Origin: an uncultured Oscillospiraceae bacterium
GTDB taxonomy: Bacteria; Bacillota; Clostridia; Oscillospirales; Acutalibacteraceae
Reading direction: 5' to 3'
Assembly (NCBI GenBank): GCA_900540865.1
Contig: UQHH01000058.1
Span: 1-17,673 of the forward strand
DNA: 17,673 nt
Within the stretch, counting starts at the first letter, position 1; every line of letters starts with the position of its first letter. A program made the position numbers and the translations under genes. Positions 12,499 through 17,673 of the stretch are shown here, piece by piece. The notes under the pieces were generated by a model. It ran no database searches. It saw nothing but the letters and a program-made list of their open reading frames with translations, and was not told the origin of the DNA.

Positions 12499-15156
12499 TC
12501 AGTCGCGTACGGGAAGGGCGGCCTCGCCGGTGCTGTCGCCGCAAAGCTCAGAGATAACGGAACAGATTTGGTGAATATCGATTGGCTTGCTGATATGCGC
12601 GTTCATACCCGCTGCAAGCACGGTAGAAACATCCTCTGCAAATGCGTTTGCGGTGGTCGCGATGATGGGAATGCTCTTTGCGTCGGGCCGTTCACAGCTT
12701 CGGATACGTTTGGTGGCCTCACAGCCGTTCATGACCGGCATCTGGACGTCCATTAGGATAACGTCGTAATAATCCGGCTTCACGGATAAAAACCGGTCGA
12801 CCGCCTCTTGCCCATTTTCTACGCTTTCCACGATTGCACCGTTCATTTCCAGCAGGGTAGCGGCTATTTCCATGTTCAACTCGTTATCTTCAGCCAATAA
12901 TATTCTTTTTCCGTGCAAAGGCTTGGCCATGCCCTCGGGTCCTGTTTTTGGCATTCCCAAAGCGCCGTTTGTAACATTGACGAGTACGTTATAAATGGAG
13001 GACTGAAACAACGGTTTTGCAATAAACGCGTTGGCTCCGGCGGCGCGCGCCTCTTCCTCAATTTCTGACCAGTCATAGCCCGATATAATAATAATCGGGG
13101 TATTCCAGCCAACCTTTTTGCGAATGCGCCGGGTTGTTTCGACGCCGTCCATATCCGGCATTTTCCAGTCAATGAAGCAAACGTCGAAGCCCGGTCCTTC
13201 CTCAGCGGCCGAAACCACACGGTTGACCGCCTGCTCGCCGCTAAGCACCCATTCCGCGTGGATATTCATTTTTTTAAGCAGCAGAACCGTGTGCTCGCAA
13301 ATATCCTGCTCATCATCCGCAACGAGAACCTCGAGCGCTTCCAGCGTATTTTCATTTACCTGAGGCAAATCAATATTGCTTTGCTCAAAGGGCAGCTCCA
13401 CAGAAAACGTAGTCCCCTTGCCGGGCTTGCTCTTTACGTCGATATGGCCGCCCATCAGCATCGTCAGGTTTTGCGTAATGGACATGCCAAGCCCTGTGCC
13501 TCCATATTTGTGCGCGATTGTATCATCAGCCTGCTCAAATGGGGTGTAGAGCTTGCTCAGCCCATCCTCATCCATTCCGATGCCGGTGTCCGACACGACA
13601 AAGCGTATCCAGGTTTTCTTATTTCGTGATGGCAGGCGCGTTACTTCCAGGTGGACCGCTCCGCCGCTTGGGGTAAATTTAATTGCGTTGGAGGTAAGGT
13701 TCAGCAAAATTTGATTGAGCCGGAGGGTATCGCCGATAAAGGTAGTCTGCTCTGTAAATCCAATCGTTTTTTCGGTGAATTTCAAGCCTTTTCTGGTTGC
13801 GTCCGAATAGACGACAGATACAAAATTATTAATAAATTGGAACAGGTCAAAGGGCTCCATACTAAGCCGCATTCGGTTGCTTTCAATTCGGGACATATCC
13901 AGGACATCGTTAATCAGCATCAAAAGGTGCTTGGAGGAAGAGCTGATTTTCCTCAAGCAATCTTCTATACGGCTGCGGTCGTCTATTGCGGCAGCGGCAA
14001 TCGTCGCCATCCCGATAATCGCGTTCATCGGCGTGCGGATTTCGTGGCTCATGCGGGAGAGGAATTCCCTTTTGGCGTCGTTCGCGTTCTGCGCGCTGAC
14101 CAGCGCGTCCTGAAGCGCCTGATTGGCGCGCAGCTCCTCCGTGCGGTCGGCAAGTGTGACGATATACTTTTCCGCACCGCCTTTATCAATCAGGTAAAAA
14201 CGGGCTTGAAGCCAATGGTCTTCCATGCTTTCGGGCAAATGATATTGAATGCTTGTCTCCCAGGAACCTTTTTCTCCGGTGCTGAGGTCTTTCTTGATTT
14301 GAGCGACTGTCTCCGCCTCCATATATTGGAAGGGCAGCTCCCGGTTTTTCATAATACTGTCGATGGGCAGGCCTAAAAGCCTTTCTGCGCTGCCTGACAC
14401 AAAATCGCACCGTATCTGGCCCTTCTCAAAAATCAGAAAAGTTTCATCGATGGTATTGGAAAGAATTTCAAACTGTTGGTTTTTGTCGTAAAGCCTTTGA
14501 TTCATTTTTCGGATTGCAAACTGGTAAATCAATAATCCAAGAACCATTGCGGCAAAAATAACAATAGACCATATCAGGGTGTTCTTGCTCATGAGTGCGG
14601 CTGAATTGAAAATGTTCTGCTGTGTGTTCCTGACAAAGGTTAAAATAACCTGGGCGTCTTCCTCAAATTGGTCGTAAAGAGGATTTAAATGTTCATCTTC
14701 ATACCGGGCAATCACATCGAGTGAAGAACCGGGCAATGCCGCAAAGTCAAGCAACGCCTGGTGCTCGCTTTGAATTGCATGATAGGTTGCCTTTAATGCG
14801 TCTACATCCTCATCCGGTCCGAGATACAGGTTATCAATGTCATTAATTAAATAATTTGTATCGGAATAAATATCCTGAAGTGCAGCGCGTACCTTTTCTA
14901 TATCATCAGGCTGATTATATGACTGCAGCCGTTCCGTGCGGATACGCATAAGGGCCAGCTCGGTTTTTATGTCGCTAATATCCCCATTTACAGTAAATGG
15001 ATGCTTTGTAATCAGCTCAATTTGCGACGATAATTTCTGCGTACTGTATAAAGATACGGCCAAAAAAAGCAGCAGCAACAGAAGCAGCAAAAACATACTG
15101 GTATATGTAATCCTTTTGATTGCATTGTTTTCCTGCTTCTTTTTATAACGACTCAT
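12499..15156 (-). CDS. Hybrid sensor histidine kinase with two receiver domains
   Basis: The 885-residue membrane kinase has helix 1 at about 21-36, an extracellular, largely helical sensor domain (about 37-192), helix 2 at about 194-213, and a PAS-like domain (about 226-342). A HisKA domain follows with phospho-acceptor H371 in SHEIRTP, then a HATPase domain with N-box N486/N490, G1 DTGIGM (523-528) and G2 GGTGLGM (552-558). Receiver 1 has D614/D615, phospho-acceptor D663 and K714. Receiver 2 has E756/D757, D803 and K857. All catalytic residues look intact. No HPt, HTH or GGDEF output is present, so signal must leave through an HPt or partner regulator elsewhere, or the receivers tune the kinase. 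The ATG has AGGGTG 8 bases upstream. It appears to be transcribed alone. The stimulus is unknown. Confidence 0.96.
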   Translation of the reverse strand: MSRYKKKQENNAIKRITYTSMFLLLLLLLLFLAVSLYSTQKLSSQIELITKHPFTVNGDISDIKTELALMRIRTERLQSYNQPDDIEKVRAALQDIYSDTNYLINDIDNLYLGPDEDVDALKATYHAIQSEHQALLDFAALPGSSLDVIARYEDEHLNPLYDQFEEDAQVILTFVRNTQQNIFNSAALMSKNTLIWSIVIFAAMVLGLLIYQFAIRKMNQRLYDKNQQFEILSNTIDETFLIFEKGQIRCDFVSGSAERLLGLPIDSIMKNRELPFQYMEAETVAQIKKDLSTGEKGSWETSIQYHLPESMEDHWLQARFYLIDKGGAEKYIVTLADRTEELRANQALQDALVSAQNANDAKREFLSRMSHEIRTPMNAIIGMATIAAAAIDDRSRIEDCLRKISSSSKHLLMLINDVLDMSRIESNRMRLSMEPFDLFQFINNFVSVVYSDATRKGLKFTEKTIGFTEQTTFIGDTLRLNQILLNLTSNAIKFTPSGGAVHLEVTRLPSRNKKTWIRFVVSDTGIGMDEDGLSKLYTPFEQADDTIAHKYGGTGLGMSITQNLTMLMGGHIDVKSKPGKGTTFSVELPFEQSNIDLPQVNENTLEALEVLVADDEQDICEHTVLLLKKMNIHAEWVLSGEQAVNRVVSAAEEGPGFDVCFIDWKMPDMDGVETTRRIRKKVGWNTPIIIISGYDWSEIEEEARAAGANAFIAKPLFQSSIYNVLVNVTNGALGMPKTGPEGMAKPLHGKRILLAEDNELNMEIAATLLEMNGAIVESVENGQEAVDRFLSVKPDYYDVILMDVQMPVMNGCEATKRIRSCERPDAKSIPIIATTANAFAEDVSTVLAAGMNAHISKPIDIHQICSVISELCGDSTGEAALPVRD

Positions 15157-15263
15157 ACTGGCTTCACCCTAATATTCTATTATTTTGCGTTTGGTGGTTA
15201 AATTCATCCGCTTTTTTGGCTTTTCGATAGAACGTACTGACCTTTGCGGAGAGATTCAAGGGT

Positions 15264-15292
15264 ATTATATCACAATAAAACAAAGAAGTCGA
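15264..15292 (-). promoter_or_regulatory. Probable histidine kinase promoter
   Basis: On the minus strand, TCGACT (15292-15287), 17-base spacer, TATAAT (15269-15264) with a TGA just before it (extended -10). The weak -35 lies within the imperfect inverted repeat 15282-15317, which could be a regulator site. Confidence 0.6.
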
Positions 15293-15317
15293 CAGCCGTA
15301 AAACTGTCAACTTCTTT
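15282..15317. repeat. Imperfect inverted repeat overlapping the kinase promoter
   Basis: AAAGAAGTCGACAG (15282-15295) pairs with CTGTCAACTTCTTT (15304-15317) with one mismatch around an 8-base loop. A short T-run (GATTTTTT) follows 4 bases later on the plus strand. It is either a terminator-like hairpin or an operator for the kinase gene; I cannot decide. Confidence 0.55.
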
Positions 15318-15360
15318 TGCGATTTTTTGGTCCAAGTGACTGGGGCGAAACAGTGGCCTC

Positions 15361-15442
15361 TTGAATCATCGGAACTCGGTATAATATAAAAGGACGTTAC
15401 CACACAAACTCCCCGTAACGTTTTAACCGTTGCGGGGAGTTT
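15361..15442 (+). promoter_or_regulatory. Promoter plus antiterminator/terminator-like leader with no gene behind it
   Basis: TTGAAT (15361-15366), 18-base spacer, TATAAA (15385-15390) could be a promoter. Then ACGTTAC (15394-15400) can pair with GTAACGT (15415-15421). Alternatively the 15-bp hairpin AAACTCCCCGTAACG (15406-15420) with its partner at 15428-15442 can form. The two share GTAACG and so exclude each other, like an attenuator. No coding region follows for over 300 bases. Confidence 0.45.
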
Positions 15443-15496
15443 TATTCATCAATTATTTGTTAGTACTCTTGTGTTAAATTCAACTTGATTACAATT

Positions 15497-15536
15497 AAAT
15501 TATACACTTGACATTGTGTATAATTTTATCTATAAT
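15497..15536 (+). promoter_or_regulatory. Perfect promoter inside an 11-bp inverted repeat
   Basis: TTGACA (15508-15513), 17-base spacer, TATAAT (15531-15536) is a full consensus match. AAATTATACAC (15497-15507) and GTGTATAATTT (15516-15526) form a perfect inverted repeat whose 8-base centre is the -35 box. This is a textbook site for a dimeric repressor, with a TATACAC/GTGTATA core. No clear gene follows directly; the nearest on this strand starts at 15783 and has its own promoter. Confidence 0.75.
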
Positions 15537-15641
15537 AAAAAATAGAAAATATTCGGCGGTGGTGAAATCCTTTTTCCAGCCGGAAAAGCCCATGAAATCA
15601 GCATTTCTATTATGTAGAATACAATCCTGTAAAGGGTAAAA

Positions 15642-15672
15642 TGGTGCCCGAATGGTGCCCAAGTTCACAAAC
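15642..15672 (+). repeat. TGGTGCCC repeat, copy 1 (possible attachment-site relic)
   Basis: TGGTGCCC occurs twice 11 bases apart and is followed by AAGTTCACAAAC. Essentially the same 31-32 base block recurs at 16826-16857 in direct orientation. Repeats flanking a stretch of different composition can be ends of an integrated element. Confidence 0.55.
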
Positions 15673-15717
15673 AGGGCTATGAGCAGTAGAATAAAGTAAT
15701 GAAACAAAATGAGTTGT

Positions 15718-15746
15718 TTGACATTTCTTTGCGCTCATATTAAAAT
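15718..15746 (+). promoter_or_regulatory. Promoter of the ABM-like gene
   Basis: TTGACA (15718-15723), 17-base spacer, TAAAAT (15741-15746), ending about 36 bases before the start codon. Confidence 0.8.
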
Positions 15747-15782
15747 GAAAAAGACAGTTATATGTTTGGAGGGGGTGCTGGG

Positions 15783-16130
15783 GTGTTTAATGAAATTTGT
15801 ATTTACGAAGCGAAAATTGATAAACAAGATGAAATTGAAGCTTTAATGAAAGAGGTTGCCGAGTTCTATCTTTCGCAACCCGGAGTTGTCGATGTGAAGT
15901 ATATTAAACGCACACACCGTCAAGAGGATTTCAACGCTGTCAAGGAAGGAAAACCACCCATTCGCTTGACAAAATGGGTTGGTAAAGTCACATATATTTT
16001 GCACTGGACACTTGAGGACGAAGAAACTCATGCCCGCGTTTCAAAGCTAGGGCTAGAGCAGTTTTATAAAAGATGGAATCGTTGCCTAACTACAATGCCT
16101 AAAATCTTATTGGGTGAGAACGTTGTATAG
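15783..16130 (+). CDS. Small protein, possibly antibiotic biosynthesis monooxygenase (ABM)-like dimeric barrel
   Basis: The 115-residue soluble protein starts with a strand (NEICIYEAKID), then a helix (DEIEALMKEVAEFYLSQPG), a strand (VVDVKYIKRTH), a basic loop, and a second strand-helix half (KVTYILHWTLEDEETHARVS to the end). This order fits the alpha-beta barrel of ABM or stress-response dimers. The match is by pattern only, and the function is unknown. The GTG at 15783 was chosen over ATG 15762 because GGAGGGGG (15768-15775) lies 7 bases before it, whereas the ATG lies before that site. It has its own promoter and no co-transcribed neighbour. It sits between the two TGGTGCCC repeats, so it may travel with them. 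Confidence 0.7.
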   Translation: MFNEICIYEAKIDKQDEIEALMKEVAEFYLSQPGVVDVKYIKRTHRQEDFNAVKEGKPPIRLTKWVGKVTYILHWTLEDEETHARVSKLGLEQFYKRWNRCLTTMPKILLGENVV

Positions 16131-16484
16131 TTCGACTGCGTACCCCCTCTTAAGCAGTTCTTAATAGTGGCAAGCAGTGCAAAGCGGTACACACTTTGCG
16201 ATTTTCCACTTTTTCGCCTCCACGAAAACCTGTAAAATCTGCTTGTTGGGGGACGCCCCCAATTCCCCGGCAAGGGCCGCTTGCGCTGCCTTGCGAACGC
16301 TCCACAGGTGGAGCGGCTACGCCCCCTTGCGGGCGCTGAATACGGGAGGCTTGACCGGCTGGGAGTATGCCTCATGGTTTGAAGTATCCGACAGGACGCG
16401 CAGCCGCCCCGTCAGGGGTGATGAAAAGGCCGCCGGTGGCGGCTCTTTTCCGGAGTTTGGGTTCCAGTACCCAACAAGCATTTT

Positions 16485-16506
16485 GCAGGAGTGTATATAC
16501 TCCTGC
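16485..16506. repeat. Near-perfect 22-base palindrome
   Basis: GCAGGAGT and ACTCCTGC flank GTATAT, so nearly all 22 bases are self-complementary. It could be a protein-binding site or a cruciform; no gene adjoins it. Confidence 0.7.
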
Positions 16507-16559
16507 CCTGCTTGCCACGATTGTTCTCGGTGGGGTTGGCATTCACGCCGCGCATGGAA

Positions 16560-16603
16560 ACAGCCCCGGCATGAGACAGGATTCAGTCTCACGCCGGGGC
16601 TGT
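16560..16603. repeat. Large GC-rich hairpin
   Basis: ACAGCCCCGGC (16560-16570) pairs perfectly with GCCGGGGCTGT (16593-16603). After one mismatch TGAGAC pairs with GTCTCA, giving an almost 18-bp stem and an 8-base loop. No T-tract follows, so a simple terminator is unlikely. Confidence 0.75.
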
Positions 16604-16751
16604 CTTGCGGAACGATACAAGCCCGTTTCCGGGGGTTCAGGTGAAATGATACAGGCCCCTCGGTTTCGCGTTCGCAGAGGCCCGTTCTGTCAGGGTTTAA
16701 GAGGCCCTATTTGTCCACGCCCGTCCACGCCCGCAAACTCCGTCCGGCCTC

Positions 16752-16819
16752 TTGCGGTTTCGGGGAGGATGTGCTACACTAAAGCTGTCAGCAGGCCAAC
16801 AAGGGCTTGCTGTTTTTTT
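16752..16819 (+). terminator. Intrinsic terminator directly behind a promoter-like sequence
   Basis: CAGCAGGCC (16789-16797) pairs with GGCTTGCTG (16804-16812), with one G-U pair, followed by seven T bases. TTGCGG (16752-16757), 17 bases and TACACT (16775-16780) just before it could be a promoter. If active it would give an RNA of only about 30-35 bases. Confidence 0.6.
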
Positions 16820-16825
16820 GTTTTG

Positions 16826-16857
16826 TGGTGCCCAAATGGTGCCCAACTTTACAAAAC
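16826..16857 (+). repeat. TGGTGCCC repeat, copy 2
   Basis: TGGTGCCC-AAA-TGGTGCCCAA followed by CTTTACAAAAC is the direct-repeat partner of 15642-15672. The 1184-base spacing encloses the ABM-like gene and the GC-rich stretch. Confidence 0.55.
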
Positions 16858-17339
16858 CATGCTGTTACAGCTTATGCCGTCTTATTCGCTGTATTTGAGA
16901 AAACGCCCATTTCATGCGGGTTTACGGCCTCTGCCTATGAAACGATTTGCCGCCTTATGGCGGCCAATTTAGCTATACAGGCAATAAAAAATAGTGCCGT
17001 TTTTAGTTTGTACTATGGTACTCATGTAAAGATAACAAGGCTGGAAAGGCTGATAAACAGGGAGTTTAACGGCTCTTTCCAGCCTTGTGCTGTAAAATGT
17101 TTACAGGTCATGATTCGACCAAAATTCCGCGCGATTCCCACCCTGATTTCATAAAGACTTGGGGCACAATATGTAGCAACTTGACAGTTTCGGCATTAAC
17201 ATTTAGAGTATAAGAAACAAGAATATTCTCCTTAGGCGGAAAAGACGTACTTGACAAATCGAAAATAAGTAATGAGTTATATTACTCAAAGAAATAATAT
17301 GAAAATATATAGAGTGTTTAAAAAGGGGAATAGGAATGT

Positions 17340-17673
17340 ATGGAAATATTATTTAAACTTTGCAGCGGAGTATCAGTAGGTATTATCATCGGATTTTTAC
17401 TTGGCGGTGTCAAGATGAAATTCTACAAGAAATCCTATTCGGAAAAACAAATTGAGTTTAGCAGAAAGTGTTTTAAAAACGTGGCTAGTGCACTGAAATA
17501 TGTCACAATTGTAGTGCTTCTGGTTGGATTTATCTGGTGCGTGTATTTTTTAGTCCTTGGTATTGCCAGACCACAACAAGCTGACTATGCAAATAATATG
17601 GCGGAACTAATCGTAGCTGTTTTGACGGTAATCTCTATTATATTTGCATTTGTTGAGTTTTTAAGAATGACAG
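17340..17673 (+). CDS. Small membrane protein, family not recognised, 3' end outside the window
   Basis: The frame is open from ATG 17340 to the window edge (111 codons seen). The first segment (MEILFKLCSGVSVGIIIGFL, then LGGVK) is a membrane helix. A basic stretch follows (KMKFYKKSYSEKQIEFSRKCFKN, about 25-47), then helix 2 (about 53-75, YVTIVVLLVGFIWCVYFLVL) and helix 3 (about 88-107, LIVAVLTVISIIFAFVEFL). Candidate ribosome binding sites are AAGGGG (17322-17328) and a closer AGGA (17332-17335), so initiation is plausible but not strong. An overlapping ATG at 17336 meets a stop after six codons. The function is unknown. It lies next to the presumed mobile DNA and may be an accessory gene of it. 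Confidence 0.7.
   Translation, partial: MEILFKLCSGVSVGIIIGFLLGGVKMKFYKKSYSEKQIEFSRKCFKNVASALKYVTIVVLLVGFIWCVYFLVLGIARPQQADYANNMAELIVAVLTVISIIFAFVEFLRMT

Larger units (their letters stand above)
15443..15782. other. AT-rich region without a clear gene
   Basis: It holds the operator-bearing promoter at 15497-15536, a TGGTGCCC repeat pair (15642-15660) and the promoter of the ABM-like gene. A short frame after the first promoter (GTG at 15559 to TAA at 15639, 26 codons) has no ribosome binding site and may be the 5' end of a gene cut by integration; this is speculative. Confidence 0.5.
16131..17339. other. GC-rich, hairpin-filled non-coding kilobase, probably part of an integrative element
   Basis: No credible gene is seen; the open frames here lack ribosome binding sites and natural composition. 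Composition changes sharply to GC-rich from about 16240 to 16790, then back to AT-rich. The region is full of dyads: GCAAAG/CTTTGC (16178-16198), TTGGGGG-ACG-CCCCCAA (16246-16262), GCAGGAGT/ACTCCTGC (16485-16506) and a large hairpin at 16560-16603. It also has a direct repeat GTCCACGCCC (16713-16732). Such regions occur around transfer origins and non-coding parts of Tn1549-like conjugative elements in Clostridia; that link is from memory of similar sequence and is unproven. AT-rich 17160-17339 holds possible promoters (TTGACA 17181-17186 with TAGAGT 17204-17209; TTGACA 17251-17256) and a dyad TGAGT-TATATT-ACTCA (17273-17288). Confidence 0.5.

Noticed and set aside
13651..14376. Plus-strand open frame of 241 codons opposite the histidine kinase
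   Set aside because: The minus strand encodes intact PAS, HisKA and HATPase motifs here; the plus frame is its shadow, without a ribosome binding site or recognisable domain.
15282..15317. Firm call as an intrinsic terminator
   Set aside because: No gene ends there on the plus strand and it overlaps the kinase promoter; left as an inverted repeat of open role.
15495..15707. Minus-strand 70-codon frame
   Set aside because: It runs through the perfect promoter and operator on the other strand and has no good start signal.
16177..16972. Open frames of 155 and 201 codons in the GC-rich stretch
   Set aside because: They overlap one another, cross strong hairpins, have unnatural composition and no ribosome binding site.
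16807..17154. Possible excisionase-like fragment (FSLYYGTHVKITRLERLINR part)
   Set aside because: The pattern vaguely recalls small excisionases, but the frame starts inside a terminator T-tract, has no proper start near the domain and could be chance.
1..17673. CRISPR array, tRNA or rRNA genes
   Set aside because: No spacer-repeat periodicity, tRNA cloverleaf or rRNA-like sequence was seen on either strand.

Overview
The window looks like a Firmicutes/Clostridia chromosome, probably of the Oscillospiraceae/Ruminococcaceae type. This is inferred from AGGAGG-type ribosome binding sites, near-consensus sigma-A promoters, several TTG/GTG starts, Ig-like (BIG2) cell-surface repeats, many MATE pumps, and a class I c-di-GMP riboswitch in front of a secreted protein. 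No rRNA, tRNA or CRISPR array is visible.

Layout. (1) 1-774: 3' end of a surface protein with 84-residue BIG2 repeats, followed by two terminator hairpins. (2) 906-2804: a PadR regulator divergent from a MATE pump, with a perfect 17-bp palindrome over the padR promoter. (3) 3022-8197: the most unusual locus. A consensus promoter drives a small secreted protein, then a LolD/MacB-type ABC ATPase and three FtsX-like permeases joined by ATGA overlaps. The first two permeases are a tandem duplication with near-identical ends and AT-rich, diverged extracellular centres. Between them lies a 16-codon in-frame remnant of a second ATPase gene. (4) 8248-10277 (minus): a metallo-beta-lactamase-fold hydrolase overlapping a second MATE pump, both with TTG starts, behind a good promoter. 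(5) 10482-11048: a double DUF305 protein. (6) 11118-12341 (minus): a secreted protein behind a c-di-GMP-I riboswitch and intrinsic terminator. (7) 12499-15156 (minus): a hybrid histidine kinase with two receiver domains.

(8) 15157-17673 has few genes and looks like an edge of integrative DNA. It holds a promoter/attenuator-like hairpin with no gene behind it, a second perfect promoter inside an inverted repeat, paired TGGTGCCC repeats at 15642 and 16826, a small ABM-like protein, a GC-rich hairpin-filled non-coding kilobase, and a small membrane protein running off the end.

How the parts work together: the PadR-MATE pair reads as a self-regulated efflux module. The secreted protein plus ABC operon reads as a secreted factor with its own export, immunity or sensing transporter, with permeases 1 and 2 as alternative partners of permease 3. 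The riboswitch ties the downstream secreted protein to c-di-GMP, that is, to the switch between motile and surface-attached life. These functional readings are inference; the motifs, start sites, repeats and scars are directly visible.
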